From the NCBI GenBank assembly GCA_031255315.1, contig JAIRSS010000056.1:1-18008 (forward strand): DNA of 18,008 nucleotides. Direction: 5' to 3'. A program made the position numbers and the translations under genes. The notes under the pieces were generated by a model. The model did not search any database. It was not told the origin of the DNA and saw only the letters and a list, made by a program, of their open reading frames with translations. This stretch comes from Spirochaetaceae bacterium. GTDB taxonomy: Bacteria; Spirochaetota; Spirochaetia; Treponematales; Breznakiellaceae. Positions 1-5,331 of this stretch are shown here, piece after piece (position 1 is the first letter of the stretch; each line of letters opens with the position of its first letter).

Positions 1-1334
1 AGCAGCGATATAAGTATCTGGCCAAGGCCGCTGAGCGATACAATTCCTACTACAATGCCCGCGATGGCGCAGGCCATAGCAACGCCGATGGTGTTACGGG
101 AACCCGCCGCCAGCGCGTCAAGAAAACTCTGCGGGGTAAAACGGGTTTCTTTTTTGAACATACTGACCGCAACGGCGGTAAGGATGGCGAAGAACGCGGC
201 ATAGGCCGGAGTAAAACCGATACTCATCAGGCTAACCAGTACGACTACCGGGAGAAACAAATAACCTTTAGATATAAGCAGTTTCCAGAAATTGGGTATC
301 TTGTCCCGGGGCAGGCCCTGTAGATTCAGCTTTTTCGCCTCGAAGTGAATCATCAGGAAGATGCCCGTAAAGTAGAGGACTGCGGGCAGGATCGCCGAGA
401 CTGCAATCACCGGGTAGGGAACGCCGGTAAGTTCCGCCATAAGGAAGGCGGCCGCCCCCATGATGGGAGGCATGATCTGACCGCCGGTCGAGGCGGCGGC
501 TTCCACCGCAGCGGCGAACTCAGGCTTGTAGCCTATCTTCTTCATTATAGGGATCGTTACACTGCCCGAACCTACGGTGTTCGCCACGGAACTCCCCGAT
601 TACATGCCTTCAAAGGCGCTGGCGATAACCGCCACCTTCGCCGGGCCGCCCGATGCGAAACCCGCCACGGAGTTTGCCAGGTCGATGAAGAAACTGGCGA
701 TTCCCGATCTTTCAAGGATGGCGGCGAGGAAGATAAAAAGCACGATGAATGTTGAGCATACGCCGATGGGCGTTCCGATGATGCCGTCTGTCGTGTAGAA
801 AAGCTGATGCACAACCCGCTTAAGCGAAAAGCCCGCGACAAACGCATACGTGATAAAACCGCCTGCCACTACGAGTATCGGTATCCCTACTACGCGGCGG
901 CACAGTTCCGCCAGAATGAGGATACCGGCCACGCCCATCGCTATATCCATCGGACGAAGATTGATCGCCCGGTTGACGATCACCTGAAAATTTACCACAT
1001 AATAGAAGAAAGCCGCAGCGCCGATGATCCCCAAAGCAAAATCGTACCAGGGTATGTGGTTCACCTTTCTGGTCATGCCGCGCCTTATTGGGTAGAGCAT
1101 ATATCCCGCGAAAATGAGTATCCCCAGAAAGGCGGCGCGGCGTATCTGTTCGGGCAGCGATATTACCAGCGTTACCAAGACCACGTAGGAAGTAAAGAGG
1201 AGCAACATTCCCTTGATAAGGTAATCAGGGATGCCGGAAAACCGGCGCACGTTGGACTCCCGGTCAAATTGGGCGATTAGTTCTTCCGTTTCCACTTCGC
1301 TTAAGACATGAATGTCTTTTTCTTGCTGCGTCAT
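1..1334 (-). pseudogene. TRAP transporter fused permease (TAXI-type), interrupted by in-frame stop; 3' end outside window
   Basis: This is the integral-membrane part of a TRAP uptake system, with small and large TRAP subunits fused, which uses an ion gradient to import a solute captured by the TAXI binding protein. The start is taken at 1334, 8 bases after a GAGGAG site. A longer start at 1385 would run into the upstream gene. The N-terminal 244 residues contain a cytoplasmic head and several hydrophobic segments. They end with ...AFEGM followed by TAA (600-602). The same frame then continues openly to position 1 with SGSSVANTVGSG, the usual core motif of this family (normally GMISGS..VAN), and with further membrane segments such as AGSRNTIGVAMACAIAGIVV. 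One codon is therefore a stop, with no frameshift. It may be a real nonsense mutation, a sequencing error or, less likely, readthrough. Family identity is secure; functional state is open. Confidence 0.85.
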
Positions 1335-1339
1335 GTTAC

Positions 1340-1885
1340 TTACTCCTCTAAAACTTGTATTTTGATATGGGCATTTCTGCCGCACAGGGCGCGCAGACTA
1401 ACAGTCTCGCCGTTAATATATAAAAGATGATCCGAAACGGTTCCCACGATGTAGTTGAGTTCCCGGCGTTCCGCGTTTTCCCCCGCGAAGCCTCGGGCTA
1501 CCAGCGCGTCCCCGTCACGGCTTAAAACGGAGCCCGCCTCGCCCGGGGCGGAAGGCATCCCCGCGCCGAATGAATAGAACCGCGCTTCCAGCACGGTAAT
1601 GCCGCCGCCGCGCCCGACAACGAACGTTTCCCGCACCGGACTGTTGTTCACCGAATGGATGAATTCAACGGAAAAGCGGGGCGCGTCCTCCGCCGCTTCT
1701 CCCGTCGGGATTTCTCCAAGCGGCCATTTCCCGTAAAGACGGCCCGTTTCCGCGTCCCGGACGGCAAGGAAAAGACCGCCCGGGGAAGCCGGAATCTTCA
1801 CGCACGACAGTAAAGCCGCGAGAATCGTTCCCGCTAAAAGGAAAACGCGCAAGAGGCAATTACGCGCCGCCGCACGGCGGCGCAT
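1340..1885 (-). CDS. DUF1850 domain protein, TRAP-TAXI accessory
   Basis: A 181-residue protein with an N-terminal hydrophobic segment (about residues 12-28) ending near a Cys (LLSC), so it may be a lipoprotein or membrane-anchored. The body has the DUF1850 signatures IHSVNNSPVRETF and FGAGMPS. DUF1850 proteins are regularly encoded between a TAXI binding protein and a fused TRAP permease, exactly as here; their biochemical role is not known to me. Its stop lies 5 bases before the permease start, so translation is probably coupled. The start at 1885 has a modest GGAAG site 5 bases upstream. The 137-base gap to the binding-protein gene shows no convincing gene or terminator. Confidence 0.82.
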   Translation of the reverse strand: MRRRAAARNCLLRVFLLAGTILAALLSCVKIPASPGGLFLAVRDAETGRLYGKWPLGEIPTGEAAEDAPRFSVEFIHSVNNSPVRETFVVGRGGGITVLEARFYSFGAGMPSAPGEAGSVLSRDGDALVARGFAGENAERRELNYIVGTVSDHLLYINGETVSLRALCGRNAHIKIQVLEE

Positions 1886-2022
1886 GGATACTTCCGCTGA
1901 TTGCCGGACCCAGGTGGGACCGATAGAAGCAGGGCGGGTTCCGCAACTTCGCTCCGGCGCTTGTGCCAGATGCGCCCGAAACCCTAAAGATTCCCCGCTA
2001 ATTCCGTAAGGTTCGCGGAACG

Positions 2023-2988
2023 CTATTTAAGCGCTCCAATTTCCCGAAAATATTTTTCCGCGCCCGGATGGAAGACTACCGAGATACCCGACACCGCGTA
2101 TTCGGCGGACAGTTCCGCGCCTTTAACGTGGGCGGTGGCTATCGCCTGCCTATTTTCAAATAGATTCTTGGTCAGGTTGTATACCGTATCATCAGAGAGC
2201 TTTTTGCTGACAATGAACGTAGCCTTAACCGCCACGGTTTTTACTTCGCCGCTCTGCCCCCGGTAGCTTCCGGCTGGAATGGGGAACTGGGTGTAGAAGG
2301 GATACTTCTGGCTCAGGGCGGCAGCGTGCGCGTCATCGACATCCAGTACCACGATGTCCCTGCCGATGGCCAGTTCCACAATGGCGGTGGTGGGCGCTCC
2401 GGCAACGCAGAAGAAGGCGTCGATCTTGTTGTCCCGCAGAGCGTCGGCGGAAGCGCCGAAACTCAGGTTCTGCTTGCCGATGTCGTCAAAGGTGATACCG
2501 TAGACTTCAAGTATCTGGCGGGCGTTGAATTCGGTCCCGCTCCCCGCGTCTCCCACAGAGACATTCTTGCCCTTTAAGTCGGCTATAGTCCGTATGCCCG
2601 AAGCGGGATTGGCCACTACCTGGCAAACCTCGGCGTAGAGGGCGGCCATAGTGGAAAAGTCGGTGATCTTCTCTCCATTAAAGAGGTCCACTCCCCGGTA
2701 AGCGTAGTCCATAACATCGTTCTGGACTATGGCGAGTTCCACTTCCCCGGCGGCGATAAGCTGGATATTCGCCTTGGACGCGCCGGTCGACTGGATTGTG
2801 ATGGGAATCCCCGTCTTTTCGTTGAGGATCTGCCCCACGGCGGACCCGTAAGCGTAATAAGTCCCGGTATTACCGCCCGTGGCCATCCGGATCTGCTGGG
2901 ACCCCTCGGAACCGCCGCGGGCGTAAACCCCGGAAACCAGCGCGGCAAAGAGTACCGCGGTTAGAACGCCTGTCTTGATTTTCTTCAT
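2023..2988 (-). CDS. TAXI-family TRAP transporter solute-binding protein
   Basis: A 321-residue extracytoplasmic receptor that should bind an organic solute and deliver it to the fused TRAP permease downstream. It opens with a signal peptide (MKKIKTG, then a hydrophobic stretch, likely cut after VYA). The mature part has TAXI features: IRMATGGNTGTYYAYGSA near the N-terminus, ELAIVQNDV, and VSVGDAGSGTEFNARQIL in the middle. The start at 2988 is preferred over the ATG at 3003 because the earlier ATG lies inside the AGGAGG ribosome site; from 2988 that site is 6 bases upstream. The substrate cannot be told from sequence; TAXI members often take glutamate or other dicarboxylate-like compounds. 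First gene of a three-gene operon whose permease is interrupted. Confidence 0.92.
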   Translation of the reverse strand: MKKIKTGVLTAVLFAALVSGVYARGGSEGSQQIRMATGGNTGTYYAYGSAVGQILNEKTGIPITIQSTGASKANIQLIAAGEVELAIVQNDVMDYAYRGVDLFNGEKITDFSTMAALYAEVCQVVANPASGIRTIADLKGKNVSVGDAGSGTEFNARQILEVYGITFDDIGKQNLSFGASADALRDNKIDAFFCVAGAPTTAIVELAIGRDIVVLDVDDAHAAALSQKYPFYTQFPIPAGSYRGQSGEVKTVAVKATFIVSKKLSDDTVYNLTKNLFENRQAIATAHVKGAELSAEYAVSGISVVFHPGAEKYFREIGALK

Positions 2989-3055
2989 AATTCTCCTCCT
3001 CATGAGATACCGTCTCTCCGCGCCGCCCGGCGCGAAACAGCGAAAACAATTTATA

Positions 3056-3071
3056 CTGTATAATTATACAG
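3056..3071. promoter_or_regulatory. Perfect 16-bp palindrome, candidate operator of the TRAP operon
   Basis: CTGTATAATTATACAG reads identically on both strands and covers the -10 box of the TRAP operon promoter. Its position and symmetry fit a dimeric repressor site. No regulator gene for it is seen nearby; the binding protein is unknown. Confidence 0.5.
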
Positions 3072-3091
3072 AAACAATCCAATAAAACCAA
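3063..3091 (-). promoter_or_regulatory. Sigma-70 promoter of the TRAP operon
   Basis: On the minus strand TTGGTT (3086-3091) is followed by a 17-base spacer and a perfect TATAAT (3063-3068). Transcription should start near 3056, giving a leader of about 68 bases. The leader contains a 6-bp hairpin (CGCGCC / GGCGCG, 3019-3034) ahead of the AGGAGG site. Confidence 0.6.
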
Positions 3092-3164
3092 GGGTAAAAT
3101 GCAGAAATATGCAAAAAAATGTATGGCCTATATACCGGAATTGCTGGACCCGCCGCTCATCCGC

Positions 3165-3193
3165 TTGACAAAATTTGTCATTCTTGCTAGATA
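3165..3193 (+). promoter_or_regulatory. Promoter of tRNA-Met, extended -10
   Basis: Consensus TTGACA (3165-3170), a 17-base spacer and TAGATA (3188-3193), with TG at 3185-3186 making an extended -10. The start would fall about 13 bases before the tRNA. The -35 box lies in an odd palindrome TGACAAA-A-TTTGTCA (3166-3180). Confidence 0.65.
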
Positions 3194-3212
3194 TAGTAAT
3201 TGTCATTTTTGC

Positions 3213-3285
3213 GGCGGCATAGCTCAGTTGGTAGAGCAAACGGCTCATATCCGTTCGGTCATTGGTTCAAGTCCAATTGCCGCTA
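3213..3285 (+). tRNA. tRNA-Met (CAU anticodon), probably elongator
   Basis: A full cloverleaf can be drawn. The acceptor is GGCGGCA / TGCCGCT with a G-U first pair, the D arm is GCTC / GAGC, the anticodon stem is AACGG / CCGTT with loop CTCATAT (anticodon CAT at 3246-3248), and the T arm is ATTGG / CCAAT with loop TTCAAGT. The discriminator is A, and CCA is not encoded. The anticodon stem lacks the three consecutive G-C pairs of initiator tRNA and position 1-72 can pair, so initiator identity is unlikely. tRNA-Ile with lysidine-modified CAU cannot be fully excluded. Confidence 0.95.
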
Positions 3286-3298
3286 AGAAAAAAACGCT

Positions 3299-3354
3299 CC
3301 CCGGTTACCGGGCTCCTAGAGGAGTTTGGTGCGCTTCGCGCGGAGGCGCCGGGG
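3299..3354 (+). other. GC-rich structured segment downstream of the tRNA
   Basis: CCCCGG (3299-3304) can pair with CCGGGG (3349-3354), enclosing two hairpins: CTCC / GGAG at 3313-3324, and GCGC-TTC-GCGC at 3331-3341. This would be a three-way junction. An alternative hairpin CCCGG-TTA-CCGGG (3300-3312) competes with the outer stem. It may be a tRNA trailer or terminator complex, or a small RNA. There is no open reading frame worth calling here. Confidence 0.25.
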
Positions 3355-3374
3355 TTCGTCAGGCTCTCCTCCCG

Positions 3375-3395
3375 CGCCGCGAATTCGGCGTTTTT
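3375..3395 (+). terminator. Weak intrinsic terminator for the tRNA transcript
   Basis: CGCCG (3375-3379), loop CGAATT, CGGCG (3386-3390), then TTTTT (3391-3395). The stem is short but the T-run is immediate and the position fits the end of the tRNA unit. Confidence 0.4.
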
Positions 3396-3451
3396 CAGTG
3401 GAATATGCGCATTTGAAAATCTATCTCGTTAGTATATAAGGATTTACAAAA

Positions 3452-3490
3452 TAAAAAGACCCCCAGGGGAATAACCGCGGACGGGGCGTC
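3452..3490 (-). terminator. Possible terminator of the sigma gene
   Basis: On the minus strand GAC-G-CCCC (3483-3490) can pair, with a bulged G, with GGGGGTC (3459-3465), followed by TTTTT and more A/T. The loop is long, so this is tentative. It lies about 100 bases after the sigma-gene stop. Confidence 0.35.
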
Positions 3491-3523
3491 CTCTCTTCCC
3501 CCGGCGGCTCAGATCAGGAACAT

Positions 3524-3556
3524 AGCCGCGCACCCTTACGTGGGGCTGATTTTTTT
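3524..3556 (+). terminator. Possible plus-strand terminator facing the sigma gene
   Basis: AGCC-gcg-CAC / GTG-g-GGCT around loop CCTTAC (3524-3547), followed by GA and seven T (3550-3556). It would catch read-through from the tRNA unit before it enters the convergent sigma gene. The stem has an internal loop. Confidence 0.35.
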
Positions 3557-3557
3557 A

Positions 3558-3578
3558 CCGGGCGGAAGAACCGCCCGG
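3558..3578. other. 8-bp GC hairpin just after the sigma-gene stop
   Basis: CCGGGCGG, loop AAGAA, CCGCCCGG: a perfect 8-bp stem starting 7 bases after the stop codon of the minus-strand sigma gene. In that transcript the hairpin is followed by UAAAAAAAU and not by a U-run, so it is not a normal intrinsic terminator in this direction. It could protect the mRNA 3' end. Confidence 0.5.
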
Positions 3579-3585
3579 CAAAGCG

Positions 3586-4467
3586 CTATGCTACGTAACT
3601 TTCCAACAGCCGCTTGCGGGCGGGATGCTGAAGCCGCTTGAGGGCTTTCTTCTCAATCTGCCGTATCCGTTCCTTGGTTAGGTTGAAACGATCCCCGATT
3701 TCTCTGAGGGACAAGGGCGCCCGCGTTCCAAGGCCGTAACGGAACCTGATGATCTCCGCTTCTTTCTGATTCAAGGTCTCCAGTACCGCCTCAATGTCGC
3801 TGTACATGGCCGAATCCATAGCATACTCATCCGGGGCTTTGTAATCCTGATCTTCGATAAAATCCCCCAGGATGGAAGAATCTTTGTCAGCGTACACCGG
3901 ACTGTCCAGAGAAACCAAATCCCGGCTGATGTTGAGAATGTCCGCGACATGTTCGGGCCCCATCCCCAGCAGCTTGGCGATTTCGTTGACTTCGGCCTCG
4001 GCGCTGTGCCCGTCCTGAACGAGCTTCCGGGCCTTCTCAATCTGTACCAGCTCATTTGCCCGGTTAAGCGGCAGCCGTATCATTCTCGATTTTTCGCAGA
4101 TAGCTTTAAGAATAGCCTGCCGAATCCACCACACCGCGTAGGAAATGAAATGATATCCCTTATCCACATCGTAGCGTGTAATGGCGTTCATAAGGCCGAT
4201 ATTACCTTCGCTGATAAGATCAGAAAAGGGAATCCCCTGGCCCTGGTATTTTTTCGCGACGTTCACTACAAACCGCAAGTTGGCGTTTATAAGCCTGTCC
4301 TGGGCGGCCTTGTTTCCCTTCGCCGCTTCCCGGGCGATGGCGTCTTCTTCTTCTCTCGTCAAAAGTGGAATTTTATTGATTTCTTTGAGGTATATCGAAA
4401 GGATGTTTTCATCCGTGTGATAATTCTGCTCAATCCGGTTGTTCTTTCTTGTCTTGGTCCCTGCCAT
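3586..4467 (-). CDS. Group-2 sigma-70 family RNA polymerase sigma factor (RpoD/RpoS-like)
   Basis: A 293-residue sigma factor that directs RNA polymerase to a promoter set. It lacks the region 1.1 of a housekeeping sigma. Region 1.2 (about 19-50) is NILSIYLKEINKIPLLTREE. Region 2 (about 53-125) contains DLISEGNIGLMNAITRYD and the promoter-melting part HFISYAVWWIRQAI. Region 3 spans about 133-210. Region 4 (about 222-285) has LSLREIGDRFNLTKERIRQI. Length and composition fit alternative primary-like sigmas such as RpoS rather than full RpoD (about 600 residues in treponemes). The start at 4467 has AGGAG 5 bases upstream. It is monocistronic and divergent from groES. A sigma-54-type promoter and a 5'-terminal hairpin precede it, suggesting control by RpoN. 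I cannot name its regulon. Confidence 0.93.
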   Translation of the reverse strand: MAGTKTRKNNRIEQNYHTDENILSIYLKEINKIPLLTREEEDAIAREAAKGNKAAQDRLINANLRFVVNVAKKYQGQGIPFSDLISEGNIGLMNAITRYDVDKGYHFISYAVWWIRQAILKAICEKSRMIRLPLNRANELVQIEKARKLVQDGHSAEAEVNEIAKLLGMGPEHVADILNISRDLVSLDSPVYADKDSSILGDFIEDQDYKAPDEYAMDSAMYSDIEAVLETLNQKEAEIIRFRYGLGTRAPLSLREIGDRFNLTKERIRQIEKKALKRLQHPARKRLLESYVA

Positions 4468-4497
4468 GTAATCTCCTCGCTTAATTGCGTATCGCCA

Positions 4498-4533
4498 GAG
4501 GCTGTTCCAAAACTTCAGTTTTGGAACAGCCTC
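4498..4533 (+). repeat. Dispersed hairpin repeat, copy 1
   Basis: GAGGCTGTTCCAAAAC, loop TTCA, then its perfect complement: a 16-bp stem. A diverged inverted copy lies at 12527-12555. It has no T-run on either side and no gene ends here, so it is not acting as an ordinary terminator. It lies between the sigma-54 promoter and the ribosome site of the sigma gene. Confidence 0.85.
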
Positions 4534-4544
4534 CGCATATAATA

Positions 4545-4560
4545 TGCATTTTTCGTGCCA
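4545..4560 (-). promoter_or_regulatory. Sigma-54 (-24/-12) promoter of the sigma-factor gene
   Basis: The minus strand reads TGGCACGAAAAATGCA. Compared with the sigma-54 consensus TGGCACG-N4-TTGCA, only one defined base differs (A for T just before TGC), and the GG to GC spacing is exact. The predicted start is near 4534, giving a leader of about 67 bases with AGGAG before the ATG. No good sigma-70 promoter competes in this interval. Confidence 0.75.
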
Positions 4561-4603
4561 AAATCACCCCCCAAAAAAAATTCCGGTATGTTTTTGGTTT
4601 ATG

Positions 4604-4630
4604 GTAATTCTTTGGTATATAAAGAATTAC
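4604..4630. promoter_or_regulatory. Perfect 10-bp inverted repeat, candidate activator site
   Basis: GTAATTCTTT, seven bases, AAAGAATTAC. It lies about 45-70 bases upstream of the -24 element of the sigma gene, where an NtrC-family activator dimer could bind. It could instead serve groES, but lies more than 200 bases upstream of that promoter. Confidence 0.5.
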
Positions 4631-4839
4631 AAGAAAGCCGGATGTTTCCTAGGGGCGTGTTTTTTTCAAAACAGTTTGATTTTTTTTTGAAACCCGAATC
4701 ATTCCAAGATAACCCGGTCTATTTCAAATGAAACCGATAACTGTGTCGAAATGTCTCTTAGGATCAAAAACAAGTGTTTTCAGGGTCATTACGACCCACC
4801 CCGTCTTCCCGGTTTTTTACGGGCTGCTCAATTTTATTC
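4631..4839. other. AT-rich intergenic stretch between sigma gene and groES
   Basis: No gene is seen. The stretch has poly-T tracts (4664-4689) and small palindromes: TTTCAAATGAAA (4722-4733), AAAACA-AG-TGTTTT (4767-4780) and GGGTC-ATTAC-GACCC (4783-4797). None matches the CIRCE element (TTAGCACTC-N9-GAGTGCTAA). Their roles are unknown. Confidence 0.4.
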
Positions 4840-4869
4840 TTGACGTTATCCCGGTATTTTTTGTATCTT
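4840..4869 (+). promoter_or_regulatory. groES promoter
   Basis: TTGACG (4840-4845), an 18-base spacer and TATCTT (4864-4869). The leader would be about 45 bases, with GGAGG at 4910-4914, six bases before the ATG. No CIRCE operator is present. Confidence 0.5.
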
Positions 4870-4920
4870 CTTTATATACAACTATTATCAGAATCACATA
4901 ATTTACAATGGAGGAAGTAT

Positions 4921-5187
4921 ATGAAAGTGAAGCCGTTGGCTGACCGGGTTATGGTCAAACTTGAGAAGAACGAGTCTAAGACCGCAGGCGGAATCATCAT
5001 CCCTGATACTGCTCAGGAAAAAACTCAGACTGGTATCGTAGTGGAAGTGGGAGATGACAAAGAGGTGATCAAGGTAAGCGCCGGCCAGAAAGTCATGTAC
5101 GACAAGTATGCGGGAACTCAGATTAAAATTGACGGGGTGGAACATCTGATTCTCAAGATGTCGGATATTATCGCGGTCATTGAATAA
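4921..5187 (+). CDS. groES: Co-chaperonin GroES (Hsp10)
   Basis: An 88-residue Hsp10, the lid of the GroEL folding chamber in the cytoplasm. It begins KVKPLADRVMVKL and contains the mobile-loop stretch ESKTAGGIIIPDTAQEK with the hydrophobic III that docks to GroEL, then GVEHLILKMSDIIAVIE at the end. Length is typical. The start at 4921 is chosen because the Hsp10 alignment starts there and GGAGG is six bases upstream. The reading frame is open further upstream, but that part crosses the promoter. groEL does not follow; a strong terminator does. In treponemes I recall groES and groEL being unlinked, which agrees. Confidence 0.97.
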   Translation: MKVKPLADRVMVKLEKNESKTAGGIIIPDTAQEKTQTGIVVEVGDDKEVIKVSAGQKVMYDKYAGTQIKIDGVEHLILKMSDIIAVIE

Positions 5188-5264
5188 CCGCGTTTTTCTG
5201 ACGCGAACCGGTGATCCGGCTATTTGGGTGAAACCCGGATATACAGGATCCCATCTGGTTCTCT

Positions 5265-5294
5265 AAGGACCCGGCCCCGCGCCGGGTCCTTTTA
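5265..5294 (+). terminator. Intrinsic terminator of groES
   Basis: AAGGACCCGGC, loop CCCGC, GCCGGGTCCTT, then TT: an 11-bp stem running into a T-run. It may also slow minus-strand transcripts leaving the TPR-protein gene. Confidence 0.85.
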
Positions 5295-5331
5295 TCATCA
5301 AGAGCATCTACTGAAGAGCAGGGTATATATC

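Noticed and set aside
345..1280. Plus-strand open frames opposite the TRAP permease
   Set aside because: They have a low-complexity His/Arg-rich composition, no ribosome sites, and lie opposite a clear membrane protein.
3099..3416. Open frame running through the tRNA gene
   Set aside because: It spans the tRNA and its promoter; the translation includes the tRNA sequence and is not a protein gene.
4720..4735. parS-like sequence around TTTCAAATGAAA
   Set aside because: It matches the parS consensus TGTTTCACGTGAAACA at 12 of 16 positions, but the critical central CG is AA. It is also over 11 kb from parAB in this window. A genome-wide ParB-binding assay would settle it.
4774..4920. Upstream extension of groES in the same frame
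   Set aside because: It crosses the promoter and is not part of the Hsp10 family alignment; the ATG at 4921 has the proper ribosome site.
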